64,000 nt of DNA from Sphaerisporangium dianthi (GTDB lineage: Bacteria; Actinomycetota; Actinomycetes; Streptosporangiales; Streptosporangiaceae), in NCBI RefSeq assembly GCF_042654065.1, contig NZ_JBHSFP010000037.1, positions 1 to 64,000 on the forward strand, read 5' to 3'. This document shows, piece by piece, positions 24,426 to 34,044 of the stretch. Each line of letters opens with the position of its first letter. The first letter of the stretch is position 1. The notes beneath the pieces are model-generated. The model made no database searches and had not been told where the DNA came from. It was given only the letters and a program-made list of their open reading frames with translations. The position numbers were made by a program, and so were the translations under genes.

Positions 24426-25013
24426 TCAATGGGTGTAGGGGCGCTTGGCCCGCGCGTCGCGCAGCGCGTGCCCCCACCAGGTCAGCTCGTCCAGCACGAC
24501 CTTGACCGCGGTGTTGCAGTTCGCCGTCGGCCTGGGCCAGCTGCCGTCGGAGGCGTACAGCTCCCAGTAGCAGGGGAGGCTGACCGCGGCGCGGATGGCC
24601 ACGGCGTGCAGCTCGGCGAACACCTCGCGCAGATGGGCGGTGGCGTGCAGGCCGCCGGACTCGCGGCCGTAGGCCACGAAGGTCACCGGCTTGGCCCGCC
24701 ACTCCTCGTAGAACCAGTCGATGGCGGTCTTGAGCGGAGCGGGGAAGCTCCTGTTGTACTCCGGTGTGACCACCGCGAAAGCGTCGGCGGCGGTCAGCCG
24801 GGGCCCGAGGGCCCGCACCTGTTCCGGGGCCTCCTCGTCGTGGTCGGCCAGGGTGTCAGGCAGCCGGGCCTCGGCCAGGTCGATGAGGTCGACCTCCAGG
24901 TCGTGGCGCTTGCGGGCCTGCGCCGCGAACCAGGCGGCCGCGGTGGGCCCGAACCGGCCGTTGCGGGTGCTGCCGATGATGATCGCCAGCCTCAGCGGTC
25001 CGCTGTCCGACAT
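24426..25013 (-). CDS. NAD(P)H-dependent FMN reductase
   Basis: A 195-residue flavodoxin-like reductase with IIGSTRNGRFG at the FMN phosphate site and TPEYNRSFPAPLKTAIDWF, typical of chromate/azo/quinone reductases. The ATG at 25013 follows GGGAGGCCGGAG; the longer frame upstream has no support. Physiological acceptor unknown. Confidence 0.9.
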   Translation of the reverse strand: MSDSGPLRLAIIIGSTRNGRFGPTAAAWFAAQARKRHDLEVDLIDLAEARLPDTLADHDEEAPEQVRALGPRLTAADAFAVVTPEYNRSFPAPLKTAIDWFYEEWRAKPVTFVAYGRESGGLHATAHLREVFAELHAVAIRAAVSLPCYWELYASDGSWPRPTANCNTAVKVVLDELTWWGHALRDARAKRPYTH

Positions 25014-25218
25014 CTCCGGCCTCCCTCGGTCGTTTCGTGCGGTGTTGTGTGATGTCAACTGTGCGGGGAGGCGTTTACGGTTTCCTTTCGCTCACCCGTA
25101 AACCGGCCGTAGGGCCCGTGGGGCACTGTGAAGGAGCCGGCGCGGACAAGGCGGCCGGCGTCGCCGCCGGGCGCGAACCGGCGGCGCGTCCCCGATCACC
25201 AGGGAAAGGCCAGGCTCC

Positions 25219-25569
25219 ATGTCCAGCGATGCGGTGAACGAATTCGTGAGCGCGCGCCTGCTGCCCGAGCAGCAGGAAGTCTTCGCCATCGTGCGCGAGC
25301 TGATGCGGGAGGGCGCGCCCGGCGCGTCAGAGGTGATCAGCCGCGGGTCGCCCGCGTGGAAGGGCGAGGGACTGCTCGCGATCGTCAGCCCCAGCAAGAC
25401 CCACCTCACCCTCGCCTTCGTCCGGGGCGCCGAGTTCACCGACGGCCACGGGCTCCTCTCGGGTGTGGGCAAGACCACGCGGCACGTCAAGTTGAAGCGC
25501 GCCGACGCCGTGGACCGGGACGCGCTGCGCGACTACATCGGCCAGGCCGTCACCCTCGACGCCGGGTGA
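25219..25569 (+). CDS. DUF1801 (YdhG-like) protein
   Basis: A 116-residue protein with the family core around SRGSPAWKGEGLLAIVSPSKTHLTLAFVRGAEF and the KLKRADAVDRDALRDYIGQAV tail. The fold is related to frataxin-like YdhG proteins of unknown function. Monocistronic and divergent from the FMN reductase. Confidence 0.82.
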   Translation: MSSDAVNEFVSARLLPEQQEVFAIVRELMREGAPGASEVISRGSPAWKGEGLLAIVSPSKTHLTLAFVRGAEFTDGHGLLSGVGKTTRHVKLKRADAVDRDALRDYIGQAVTLDAG

Positions 25570-25704
25570 CCCCTGCCCGCCACCCCGGCTCGGGACGACG
25601 GGCCCGCGCCCGCCGTGCGGTGAACAAGGTCAGCGCCGGCGGACACGCGATGACGCGATCCACCGGCGGCGAGGTCAACGGGGATGGACCCCGTGGTGAC
25701 GCGA

Positions 25705-27879
25705 TCACGGGACGGACCCGCCGGAGGCGCGCGAGGCGAGGGCGATGCGCGGGGCCAGGCCGGTGTTGCGGCGCTGGCCGAGGCGGTGGACGGCCAGCTC
25801 CAGCGCGTCTCGGGAGCCGACGAGGACGACCCACGCGCGGGCCCGGGTGACCAGCGTGTACAGCAGCCTGCGGTGCAGCATGACGCCGCCGTACTCGGAC
25901 ACGAGCGGGGCCACCACGATGGGGTACTCGCTGCCCTGGGAGCGGTGCACGCTGATGGCGTAGGCGTGGGTCAGCTCGTCGAGCTGGTCGAAGGCGTAGG
26001 TGACCTCGTCGCCGTCGTCGATCAGAACCTCAACCAGCCGCTCGGCCACGTCGATCGAGGTGACCGTGCCGGTCTCGCCGTTGAAGACGCCCTTGTCGTA
26101 GTTGTTGCGTATCGGCATCACCCGGTCGCCGACGCGGAACACGGTGTCGCCCGACCAATGCTCGGCCTTGCCGTCACCGGCCGGGTTGAGCCGTTCTTGG
26201 AGCACGCGGCCGAGGGCGGCGGTGCCCGCCGCGCCCTTGCGCATCGGGCACAGCACCTGCACCTGGTCGGCCGGCACCCCCTGCTTGCGCGGGATCGCCT
26301 CGGTCGCGAGGTGGACGACCCGCTTGGCGACCTCCTCGGGGTCGTCCAGTTCTTCGAACCAGAAGCCGCCGCCGCCCGGGAGCGAGGGGATCTCGCCCGC
26401 CCTGACGCGGTGGGCGGCGCGGATGATCGCGCTGCCGCCGGCCTGGCGGAAGACGTGGGTCAGCCGGACCCGGGGAATGTCCTCGACGCGCAGCAGGTCG
26501 GCCAGCACGCTGCCCGGCCCGATGCTCGGCAGCTGGTCGCTATCGCCGACCAGGAGCAGGTGGCCGCCCGGAGTGAGGGCCGAGGTGAGCCGGGTGGCCA
26601 GGTGCAGGTCGAGCATGGAGGCCTCGTCGACCACGACGAGGTCGGCCTGCGCGGGCGTCTGCTCGAACAGCGCGCCGGGGTCGGGATCGGGCTGGTGGGC
26701 GAGCATCCGGTGGATGGTCGTGGCGGGCAGGCCGGTGAGCTCGGACAGGCGCTTTGCCGCCTTGCCGGTGGGCGCGGTGAGGGTGACCGTGCCGCCCATC
26801 GCCCGCACCGTCGCCGCGATCACCCTGACGGTGTGGCTCTTGCCGCAGCCGGGCCCGCCGGTGAGGATGGAGACGGTGCTGGTCAGCGCCGTGGTCACCG
26901 CCGCGCGCTGGTCGTCGTTCAGGCCGGGGTCCTCCTGGAAGGGGCGCAGCCTCAGCGTTGAGCGTGCCTGGCGGAGACGGGTGAGGTTGGCCGTCAGCCG
27001 CAGCTCGCGGGCGTGCTGCTCCTTGGCGTACACCACGGTCTGGCGGGCGTCGGCGAAGGACGCCTCGACCACCACGCGGCGCTCGGACGCGAGGGCGTCG
27101 ACCATCTGCCGGACGAGGTCGTCGTCCTGGCCGAGCAGGTCGGCCGCCTGGGCGAGCAGGATGGTGAGCGGCAGGAAGCAGTGCCCGGCCCCGGCGGCCG
27201 CGGCCTCCAGCCGGTCGACGATCGCGGCCTTGACGCGCTGCGGGCTGCGCTCGGGCACCCCGGACCGCAGGGCGATCTTGTCGGCCGTGGCGAACGCGAT
27301 GCCCCGCACACGGCCGATGAGCCGGTAGGGGTCGCTGGTCAGGATGTCGGCCGACTCGGCGCCGAACGTCTGGTACACCTTGGCCGCGAGCAGCGGGCTC
27401 ACGCCGAACCCCTGCAGCACCACCATCAGTGCGGCGATGGCCTTCTGCTCGGCCCACGCCTCGACGATCTGCGCCTGGCGCACCGGGCCGATGTTGACGA
27501 CCTCCCTAAGCCGGTCGGGCTCGATGTCGATGACCGTCAGGCTCGCCTCGCCGAAGTGGCTGACGATGGCGTGCGCCAGCCGGGGGCCGATGCCGCGGAT
27601 CAGGCCCGAGCCGAGATACATGCGGATGGCGCGGACCGTGGAGGGCACGACGCGCTCGCACGCCGTGACCGCCATGCGCCTGCCGTGCCGCGGGTGCTCC
27701 TCCCAGTCGCCGTCGAGCCGCAGCGTCTCGCCCGGCTGCACGCCCGCGAGGACGCGGCCCGCGGCGACGAAGCCCGGCACGCCGTCGGCGCTCATGCGGG
27801 CGACCGTGTACTCGTCCTCGCGGACGTACACGAGCTGCTCGACGGAGGCCTCCACGACACCGATGAAACCACTCCGCAC
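25705..27879 (-). CDS. recD2: RecD2-type SF1B DNA helicase
   Basis: A 724-residue 5'-3' helicase acting in DNA repair independently of RecBC. Visible motifs are Walker A LTGGPGCGKSHTV, Ia LTAPTGKAAKRL, II VVDEASMLD, III LVGDSDQLPSIGPGSVLADLL, V/VI AISVHRSQGSEYP and LLYTLVTRARAWVVLVG; the N-terminus carries helix-hairpin-helix repeats. No ATG fits the family start, so I use GTG 27879 (VRSGFIGVVEASVEQLVYV); GTG 27885 is equally possible. Divergent from a Nudix gene 39 bases away. Confidence 0.92.
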   Translation of the reverse strand: MRSGFIGVVEASVEQLVYVREDEYTVARMSADGVPGFVAAGRVLAGVQPGETLRLDGDWEEHPRHGRRMAVTACERVVPSTVRAIRMYLGSGLIRGIGPRLAHAIVSHFGEASLTVIDIEPDRLREVVNIGPVRQAQIVEAWAEQKAIAALMVVLQGFGVSPLLAAKVYQTFGAESADILTSDPYRLIGRVRGIAFATADKIALRSGVPERSPQRVKAAIVDRLEAAAAGAGHCFLPLTILLAQAADLLGQDDDLVRQMVDALASERRVVVEASFADARQTVVYAKEQHARELRLTANLTRLRQARSTLRLRPFQEDPGLNDDQRAAVTTALTSTVSILTGGPGCGKSHTVRVIAATVRAMGGTVTLTAPTGKAAKRLSELTGLPATTIHRMLAHQPDPDPGALFEQTPAQADLVVVDEASMLDLHLATRLTSALTPGGHLLLVGDSDQLPSIGPGSVLADLLRVEDIPRVRLTHVFRQAGGSAIIRAAHRVRAGEIPSLPGGGGFWFEELDDPEEVAKRVVHLATEAIPRKQGVPADQVQVLCPMRKGAAGTAALGRVLQERLNPAGDGKAEHWSGDTVFRVGDRVMPIRNNYDKGVFNGETGTVTSIDVAERLVEVLIDDGDEVTYAFDQLDELTHAYAISVHRSQGSEYPIVVAPLVSEYGGVMLHRRLLYTLVTRARAWVVLVGSRDALELAVHRLGQRRNTGLAPRIALASRASGGSVP

Positions 27880-27918
27880 CGACACCCGGGGTAATCGCGT
27901 CGCGGCGGCGGCGGGCGG

Positions 27919-28467
27919 ATGTCTAAGCTCGGAGCCGTGCGCGAGTCCATCCTTCGTCCCAGCGCCCGCATCCTGCTCGCCGACGGCGACGACCGGCTGC
28001 TGCTGTTCCAGTGGGCCGGTTCCGTGTGGATCACGCCCGGCGGCGGCATCGACGACGGCGAGACCGTGGAGGCCGCCGCCGCCCGCGAACTGCTGGAGGA
28101 GACCGGCCATCGCATCGCGCCCGAGCGGCTCGGGCCGGTGGTCGCGACCGGCGCCGGTCACTGGCGCGGCAGCTGGGACGGCCGCATGTACTTCTCGGTC
28201 GAGACCTACTTCTTCCTGCGGGTGGAAAGGCTCGACCTGGACCTGTCCGGCCTCACCGACTACGAGCGGCGCGACATGCTCGGGCACCGCTGGTGGACGC
28301 TGGCCGAGCTGCGCGGCACGGAGGAGCGCGTCCAGCCGTGGGGGCTGCCCGGCCTGCTGGAGCGCCTGTACGCGGGCGAGGTGCCGGCCGAGCCGGTGGT
28401 GCTGCCCTGGCACCACCCGGAGTTCGCCCACCTGCCCGTCCCCCGCGCCCGGCTTCCCCGCCGCTGA
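27919..28467 (+). CDS. Nudix hydrolase
   Basis: A 182-residue pyrophosphohydrolase with a complete Nudix box, GGGIDDGETVEAAAARELLEETG, near residues 41-63. Substrate not predictable. The start could be ATG 27919 or GTG 27937. It shares a short spacer with the helicase gene. Confidence 0.92.
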   Translation: MSKLGAVRESILRPSARILLADGDDRLLLFQWAGSVWITPGGGIDDGETVEAAAARELLEETGHRIAPERLGPVVATGAGHWRGSWDGRMYFSVETYFFLRVERLDLDLSGLTDYERRDMLGHRWWTLAELRGTEERVQPWGLPGLLERLYAGEVPAEPVVLPWHHPEFAHLPVPRARLPRR

Positions 28468-28501
28468 ACAGACGGGGAGGCGGGCGATCAGGGGCGGTCG
28501 G

Positions 28502-28888
28502 TCACTGGGCGAACGGCGGCGGGGAGTCGGGGCCGAAGATCTGGCGGACCTCCGACTCGCCCTCCCATCCCTGCCAGTGCTCCCTGTGCAGGTCCATGAA
28601 CCTGGTCGCGAACTCCACGGCCTCCTGCTGGGAGCCCGCCTCGATCATCGCGTAGCTGGCGATCATCTCCTTGGACTCGGTGAAGGGCCCGTCGGTCACG
28701 GTGATCTTGCCGGGGGCGGACAGGCGGATCCGCGTGCCCGTCACGGTCGGGGCCAGGCCGCCGGTGTCAAGGAGGACGCCCGCCTTGGTCATCTCCTCCC
28801 CGTATCGGAAGATGGCGTCCATGAGCTCCTTGGGAGGCATGCCCGCCGAGGAGTTCTCTTCTGTCTTGAGAAGCAGCATGAAGCGCAT
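28502..28888 (-). CDS. YCII-family protein
   Basis: A 128-residue DGPF/YCII-type protein: MRFMLLLKTEENSS at the start, ITVTDGPFTESKEMIASYAMIEAGSQQEAVEFA in the middle. Members often pair with ECF sigma factors, but none is adjacent. Start ATG 28888 from the conserved N-terminus. Function unknown. Confidence 0.9.
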   Translation of the reverse strand: MRFMLLLKTEENSSAGMPPKELMDAIFRYGEEMTKAGVLLDTGGLAPTVTGTRIRLSAPGKITVTDGPFTESKEMIASYAMIEAGSQQEAVEFATRFMDLHREHWQGWEGESEVRQIFGPDSPPPFAQ

Positions 28889-29111
28889 GGTGGTGCTCCT
28901 TGTACGTGCGCGAGTCCGGCGAGGCCGCACCCGCGCGTCCGTTGGTCTACGCTCACGCGTCGACCGGGAGACGGCGGATTCGACACGACCGGCGAAACTT
29001 CTTCCCGCGGATTCTCTCCGACCCGGACAGGACCGGTCCGCCGACCATCATGCACTGCCGCGATGGCCGGGCGAGGGCCCGCGGGCGGCGGCCGATCCGC
29101 GCCGGCGGACT

Positions 29112-30170
29112 TCAGGCCGTGGTCTCGGCGCGCCGGCGGACCTGCTCGGCGAACTCCAGCCACTCCTCGGCGACCGCGCACGCCAAGTCGGCGATCATGT
29201 ACGCGCAGTGGGAGGGCATGGCGCCGCTGAGATCCTCCCACTCGCCCACGCCCGCCGTGTGGTCGTTCAGCCAGCGGAGCAGCGTGCGCCCGGAGTCGGT
29301 GAACCGCACGGACGGGTCACGCTGGAGCTGGTGCAAGATCGTCGCCGGGTCCTTTGGCCGGTCCGCCCGCCCCGCCGCGGCGACCCGCCGCAGCCGGAGC
29401 TCGGCCGCCACGGGCTCGCGGCGCTCGTCCCGCGCGCGCTGCTGCGGCGGGATGGGGTCCTCGCCGCGCATCATGCGGTTGCGCACGTCGCGGGCGGTGC
29501 CGAGTGAGATGCCGGCCTCCTGGGCCACCTTGCGCAGCGACGCGTCCGGGCGCAGGGTGAACAGCTCGCAGGCCCGGCGCCTGCCCTCCGCGCTGGTGAG
29601 CGGCCGGACGCGGCCGTCCCGTCCGATGCGGCTGAGCGGCTGGGGCACGCCCGGCGTCGCCGCCCGGCGGATGCCGTCGACGGTCTTGGCCGACAGGCCG
29701 GTGACCGAGGCGATCGCCCGGTCCGACCACTGCGGGTAGGAGACGACGATGCGGGCGGCGGCCGCCTCGCGGTCGGCGAGCGAGAGGGGCAGGCCGTGGG
29801 CGGTGTTCGCCTCGACGGCCATGACGAACGCCGTCTCCTCGTCCCCGTCGAAGAGCCGCACCCTGATCTTCTCTTCGCCGCGCAGAAGGGCGGCGCGCAG
29901 CCGGTGCATCCCGTCGATGACGCGCAGGGTGCCGCGGTGCACCAGGATGGGAGGCAGGTCGTCGCAGGACTCCGCGAGCAGGCGGGTGTGCTCGGCGTCC
30001 TCGCCGGAAAGGCGTGGCGAGTCGCCGGGCGACAATGCGCTGATCGCCATTATCTCGTAGTCGTCGGCGTCATTCGGCACCGGCGACAGAAGCATCCTCC
30101 GCGGTGCGGCATGGCAATCGGCGAGCGTGTTCGCCTCACGTGCCGTCGTGATGTCTGCTGCCGGCATCAA
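29112..30170 (-). CDS. StrR-like ParB/Srx-domain transcriptional regulator
   Basis: A 352-residue regulator of the StrR group (streptomycin StrR, glycopeptide Bbr). The ParB/sulfiredoxin-like segment ALSPGDSPRLSGEDAEH...LPPILVHRGTLRVIDGMHRLRAALLRG lies near residues 45-98, then HGLPLSLADREAAAARI. Two helix-turn-helix candidates follow (WSDRAIASVTGLSAKTVDGIRR and SLRKVAQEAGISLGTARDVRNR). Such proteins are pathway-specific activators of antibiotic clusters. It is divergent from an MFS exporter with a long spacer between. Its target cluster in this window is not obvious. Confidence 0.88.
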   Translation of the reverse strand: MMPAADITTAREANTLADCHAAPRRMLLSPVPNDADDYEIMAISALSPGDSPRLSGEDAEHTRLLAESCDDLPPILVHRGTLRVIDGMHRLRAALLRGEEKIRVRLFDGDEETAFVMAVEANTAHGLPLSLADREAAAARIVVSYPQWSDRAIASVTGLSAKTVDGIRRAATPGVPQPLSRIGRDGRVRPLTSAEGRRRACELFTLRPDASLRKVAQEAGISLGTARDVRNRMMRGEDPIPPQQRARDERREPVAAELRLRRVAAAGRADRPKDPATILHQLQRDPSVRFTDSGRTLLRWLNDHTAGVGEWEDLSGAMPSHCAYMIADLACAVAEEWLEFAEQVRRRAETTA

Positions 30171-30695
30171 GACACCTCTCCCCGTGTTTCATCGGCTCCC
30201 ACGTGTTCATGCGTACGCCTGGCGATAGGCGGGTGATCCGCGGCATACCGGATGCGTGAAATCGGCGAACGGTAATCGAGCCCTATCGTCGTGCGCCGGG
30301 ACGAACGCCGCATCTTCCCGGTTGCTGTCCTGTCGCGTGCCAGGTCGCGGCCGGTTCCGTGCGGGCTGGGCGTCCGGGTGCGCCGGTCGATCCGATACCG
30401 GGGGAAATCAGAGAATTCTGGGGTTGCGCGGCGGCCGGGCATCGGGTAACCGGGGTGCCGGGCATTGCGGGTCACCCCAGAATTCGCGACCATTAACGCC
30501 GAGTGGCTTGCCCTCGGTGCGCCGGATACCCAGACTTTCTCTGGTAACCGTCCCGACTATTGTTCGCCGCGATGCACCGGGCCGCGTGACGGGAATTCGA
30601 GGCGACGATCTCACGACAGGCACGCGCCGCGTGGTGGCGACCCGGTTCATGGCACGTCGAAGCCTGATCGGGCTCCGGCCCGAGTGAGGAATGCG
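30171..30695. promoter_or_regulatory. 525-base spacer between the StrR-like regulator and the MFS gene
   Basis: No convincing gene: the frames here are arginine/serine-rich shadows. The spacer contains a perfect 12-base inverted repeat (separate entry) and lower-GC patches near 30220-30290 and 30370-30500 that should contain the two divergent promoters. Confidence 0.5.
30413..30485. promoter_or_regulatory. Long-spaced perfect inverted repeat (operator candidate)
   Basis: GAATTCTGGGGT (30413-30424) is repeated inverted as ACCCCAGAATTC (30474-30485), with 49 bases between. A 12-base perfect match containing EcoRI-like AT-rich sequence is unlikely by chance in this GC-rich DNA. It may be paired binding sites for a looping regulator, such as the adjacent StrR-like protein, or a large stem-loop in the MFS leader RNA. 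Confidence 0.5.
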
Positions 30696-31886
30696 ATGGC
30701 TCAGCGAACGCACGAGAAGACCGGCATGGCGATCCCGTACGCCGGATGGTTCCTCGTCCAGGCCAACGTGATCATGATCACCCCGCTGCTGGTGCCGGTG
30801 GCCGCGCACTTCCACGTCGGCCTCGCCACGGTGACGCTGGCGCTTACCGCCTACCTGTTGCTGTTCGGCGTCATGCAGCCCTTCTACGGGCTCCTGTCCG
30901 ACTCCGCCGGGCGGGTGCGGGTGATGCGCATCGGCCTCGCGGGAGTGTCCCTGGGCAACCTGCTCGCGGCGCTCGCGCCCAACGTGACCCTGCTGATCGT
31001 GGGCCGCGCCCTGGCAGGAGCGTTCGCCGCCGCGCTCGCCCCGGTGACCGTCGCCTACATCGGCGACCGGGTGCCGCCCGAGCGGCGCCAGCGGGTGATG
31101 GCCGGCCTGATGTCGGTCGCGGCGATCGGCACCGCCACCGGCACCATCAGCGCCGGCGTGCTCAACGACCTGATCAACTGGCGGGCCGCCATGCTGCTCG
31201 TCGCGGCGGGGGCGGCGGTGCTCGCGGTGCTGTACGGCAGGCTGCCGGAGACGCTGGTCACCAAGACCGGCCACCGGGAGGCGCTCAAGCGGCTCGGCCA
31301 GGTCTTCCGCGGCGGATGGTTCCGCTTCCTCACGATCTTCGCCTTCTTCGAGGGCGCGTCGATGGTGGGGTTCTACAACTTCTTCAGCTCCTCGCTGCAG
31401 GTGCACGGCAGGAACGCGGCGATCGCCGGCATCGTCACCGGCTCCTACGGTCTCGGCGCCGTGATCGGCGGGGTGATCGTGCGGTCGATCGACTCGCGGG
31501 TGACCGCGGCCGGGTTGTTCGGCGGCGGCTGCACACTGCTGTTCGCGGGCTTCCTGTCCGCGGCGTTCAGCCAGACGATCCCGTCGATCCTGGTGGCAGG
31601 CCTGCTCGCCGGGATGGCCCTCGCCATCGCGCAGTCGACCATCCAGACCTGGATGATCGAGGCGTCGCCGCCCGACGTGCGCGGCACGGCCGCCGCCGTG
31701 GTCGCCTCCGCGGTGTTCACCGGCGCCGCCCTCAGCACGGCCGCAGTCGGCGGGCTCGCGGCCGGCGGCCACTTCCGCCTGCTCTTCGGCATCGCGGCGC
31801 TGGTGACCCTGCCCGTCACGATCGTCGGGGCGCTCGCCCGGGCCCGGTTCACCCGCGCCACCGCCGCCGCCACCGTCCCCGCCTGA
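30696..31886 (+). CDS. MFS transporter
   Basis: A 396-residue 12-helix major facilitator of the drug/H+ antiporter type. It has the loop 2-3 motif GLLSDSAGRVRVMRIG, FVAAALAPVTVAYIGDRVPPERRQRVMAG-like motif in the first half, and TWMIEASPPDVRGTAAAV in the second. Start ATG 30696 after GAGTGAGGA. Probably an exporter; substrate unknown, but the divergent StrR-like regulator suggests a specialised metabolite. Confidence 0.9.
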   Translation: MAQRTHEKTGMAIPYAGWFLVQANVIMITPLLVPVAAHFHVGLATVTLALTAYLLLFGVMQPFYGLLSDSAGRVRVMRIGLAGVSLGNLLAALAPNVTLLIVGRALAGAFAAALAPVTVAYIGDRVPPERRQRVMAGLMSVAAIGTATGTISAGVLNDLINWRAAMLLVAAGAAVLAVLYGRLPETLVTKTGHREALKRLGQVFRGGWFRFLTIFAFFEGASMVGFYNFFSSSLQVHGRNAAIAGIVTGSYGLGAVIGGVIVRSIDSRVTAAGLFGGGCTLLFAGFLSAAFSQTIPSILVAGLLAGMALAIAQSTIQTWMIEASPPDVRGTAAAVVASAVFTGAALSTAAVGGLAAGGHFRLLFGIAALVTLPVTIVGALARARFTRATAAATVPA

Positions 31887-31954
31887 CCCGCCGGCGCCGT
31901 CCGCGCGCCCCCACCGAGCTCGACCAGACAGACGAACGAATGGAGATACCCGAC

Positions 31955-32746
31955 ATGACACGGACGGTTGTTGTCACCGGAGGCGGAACCGGCATCGGCT
32001 ACGCCGTGGCGTCGGCCTTCGCCGCCCAGGGCGCCCACGTCTTCATCACCGGGCGGCGCGAGTCCGTCCTGAGCGAGGCGCGCTCGCGGCTCGGCGACGG
32101 CGTGAGCACCGTCGTGTGCGACGCCACCGACCCCGACCAGATCGAGGCGCTGCGCGACCAGCTGCCGACGACGGTGGACGTGCTGGTCAACAACGCGGGC
32201 GGCAACCGCGACCTGGACGGCGGCCCCGGCGGCCCCGGCCCCGGCGGGCCGCAGCTCGGCGCCGTCGGGCTGAGCGGGCAGGGCCCGCGCACGCCGGACA
32301 ACCTGCACGCCCTCGCCGCGGGCTGGCGGGCGAACCTGGAGGGCAACCTGGTCAGCGCGGTGCTGATGACGGCCGCCCTGGACAAGCAGCTCGCCCCGGG
32401 CGGCGCGGTCGTCCACGTCGGCTCCTTCGCCGCCGACCGGGGCGCGGGCTCCTACGGCGCCGCCAAGGCGGGGCTGAACTCCTGGAACCTCTTCCTGGCG
32501 CGGCAGCTCGGCGCCCGCGACATCACCTCCAACGTGGTGTCGCCCGGCTACATCGCCGACACCGAGTTCTTCCGCGACCGCAACGGGCAGCAGTTCCACG
32601 ACGCGCGGGTGGCCGAGACGATGAACGGGCGCGCCGGCTACCCCGAGGACATCGCCGGGGCCGTCGTCTTCCTCGCCTCGCCCGCCGCCCGGCACATCAC
32701 CGGCCAGGTGCTGAACGTCAACGGCGGCGCGCTCACGACCCGCTAG
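31955..32746 (+). CDS. Short-chain dehydrogenase/reductase
   Basis: A 263-residue SDR with the cofactor motif VTGGGTGIG, NNAGG, the catalytic Ser in HVGSFAADRG, the YGAAK Tyr/Lys pair and the C-terminal GQVLNVNGG. A glycine/proline-rich loop (DGGPGGPGPGGPQLG) is inserted after NNAGGNRDL, where the fold usually has only a short turn. It follows the MFS gene by 69 bases, so it may be co-transcribed. The 3' end overlaps the convergent oxidase gene by 4 bases. Confidence 0.9.
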   Translation: MTRTVVVTGGGTGIGYAVASAFAAQGAHVFITGRRESVLSEARSRLGDGVSTVVCDATDPDQIEALRDQLPTTVDVLVNNAGGNRDLDGGPGGPGPGGPQLGAVGLSGQGPRTPDNLHALAAGWRANLEGNLVSAVLMTAALDKQLAPGGAVVHVGSFAADRGAGSYGAAKAGLNSWNLFLARQLGARDITSNVVSPGYIADTEFFRDRNGQQFHDARVAETMNGRAGYPEDIAGAVVFLASPAARHITGQVLNVNGGALTTR

Positions 32747-33732
32747 ACGGCCCGCCCGGTGTGCTGGAGCAGCTTGCCGACCTCGTGGGCGCATCCCCAG
32801 GACATGCCGACCCCGGCGCCCCCGTGCCCGTAGTTGTGGATGACGCGGGCGCCGCCGGCGGACTCCTCGGCGAGGCGGACGCGGGGCCGGCCCGCGCGCA
32901 GGCCGGCCTCGACGCCGAGGACGCGCGCGCCGGCGATGCGCGGCTCGACGGCGGCGCAGCGGGCGATGATCTCCTCGGTCTGCGCGGGGTCGGGCTCGCG
33001 GCTCCAGTCGTCGCGGGTCGCGGTCCCGCCGCAGACGAGCCGGTCGCCGTGCGGCATGAACGCGGTCAGCTTGGGGCCCTTGCTGAACTCGTAGAAGTAG
33101 TCGGTGATCCCGGGGTTCTCGACGATCACGTGCTGGCCGCGCATCGGGCGGATCTCGGGGTCGGCGGTCAGGCGCCGGGCGTAGGCGCCGGTGCAGTTGA
33201 CGACGACGGGCGCCTCGGCGGCGGCCTCCTCGAGGGAGGCCACCGGGCCGATCTCGAGGCTTCCGCCGGCCGCGGCGAGACGGCTCGTCAGATGGTCGAA
33301 GTAGACCGGCATGTCGACGATCGGCACGGACATCCAGAATGCCATCGCGAACCCGGGGTGCTCGTCGGGCGTGCAGGGCCGGTAGCCCGGCATCCCGCGG
33401 ACCCAGGAGGCGTCGGCGATCTCGGTCCGGCTCGCCCACCTGCCGGGGGTGACCCGCACGCCCGTGCCGGGCTGCCCGGCCAGCGCGGCGAAGGTGTCCA
33501 GGCCGGCGCGGTGCCATGCCGAGGTGGTCTCGTACGGCTCCCAGCCCGCGGTGTCGGCCGGGTCGGAGAGCAGGGGGCCGCTGAGCACGGCCAAGGCGAC
33601 CGCGGAGGTCGTCTCGCGTGGCGGCTGGTCGCCGCGCAGCCGTACCGTCAGGCCCTGCTCGGCCAGGTGCACGGCCGTGGTCAGGCCGATGACGCCGGCG
33701 CCGACGACCAGAACATCTGTGCGCTCTGTCAC
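32743..33732 (-). CDS. D-amino-acid oxidase
   Basis: A 329-residue FAD enzyme that oxidises D-amino acids to keto acids, ammonia and hydrogen peroxide. It has the dinucleotide-binding VVGAGVIGL near residues 8-16, the family segment MRGQHVIVENPGITDYFYE and the C-terminal FAD motif HNYGHGGAGVGMSWGCA. The tail is not SKL-like. Start ATG 33732 after GGAGGATTCGCG. Confidence 0.9.
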   Translation of the reverse strand: MTERTDVLVVGAGVIGLTTAVHLAEQGLTVRLRGDQPPRETTSAVALAVLSGPLLSDPADTAGWEPYETTSAWHRAGLDTFAALAGQPGTGVRVTPGRWASRTEIADASWVRGMPGYRPCTPDEHPGFAMAFWMSVPIVDMPVYFDHLTSRLAAAGGSLEIGPVASLEEAAAEAPVVVNCTGAYARRLTADPEIRPMRGQHVIVENPGITDYFYEFSKGPKLTAFMPHGDRLVCGGTATRDDWSREPDPAQTEEIIARCAAVEPRIAGARVLGVEAGLRAGRPRVRLAEESAGGARVIHNYGHGGAGVGMSWGCAHEVGKLLQHTGRAV

Positions 33733-34044
33733 GCGAATCCTCCTCGGTCACAGGAAAACGGGCGCCGCGAAATGCGTGGGGGGCGCGATCGAATGCCGGC
33801 CACCGGTAGGAATCCCCCCATGCCCCTGGATATGGCTGAGCCTGCATTGTCGTGGCGTCCCGCGCGCCGGAGCAAGCGCGCCGCCGCCATTAGGGGCACC
33901 CGAAAAACCTCCCAAAAAGGATTTACTGCCGCATATCGCAATGCGTTCTCCAGGTCGCTGGAGGACGACTGTGTAGTATTCGCGCCCCGAGTACCCGACC
34001 AGCATCCACGCGGATGCGCTTCTCAGTGAATCGAGGTCGATGAG
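33733..34044. other. 312-base spacer without a gene
   Basis: Noncoding region between the D-amino-acid oxidase and TrmO genes. It is less GC-rich (33880-34000) and contains a small inverted repeat CTCCAG-GTCG-CTGGAG at about 33949-33964. Presumably holds the two divergent promoters; no clear element otherwise. Confidence 0.5.

Noticed and set aside
30256..30687. 143-codon frame in the StrR-MFS spacer
   Set aside because: No domain, no ribosome site and no conserved composition; it spans the inverted repeat.
32116..34029. Rightward open frame of about 637 codons
   Set aside because: It overlaps SDR and D-amino-acid oxidase genes that have clear motifs; composition is low-complexity.
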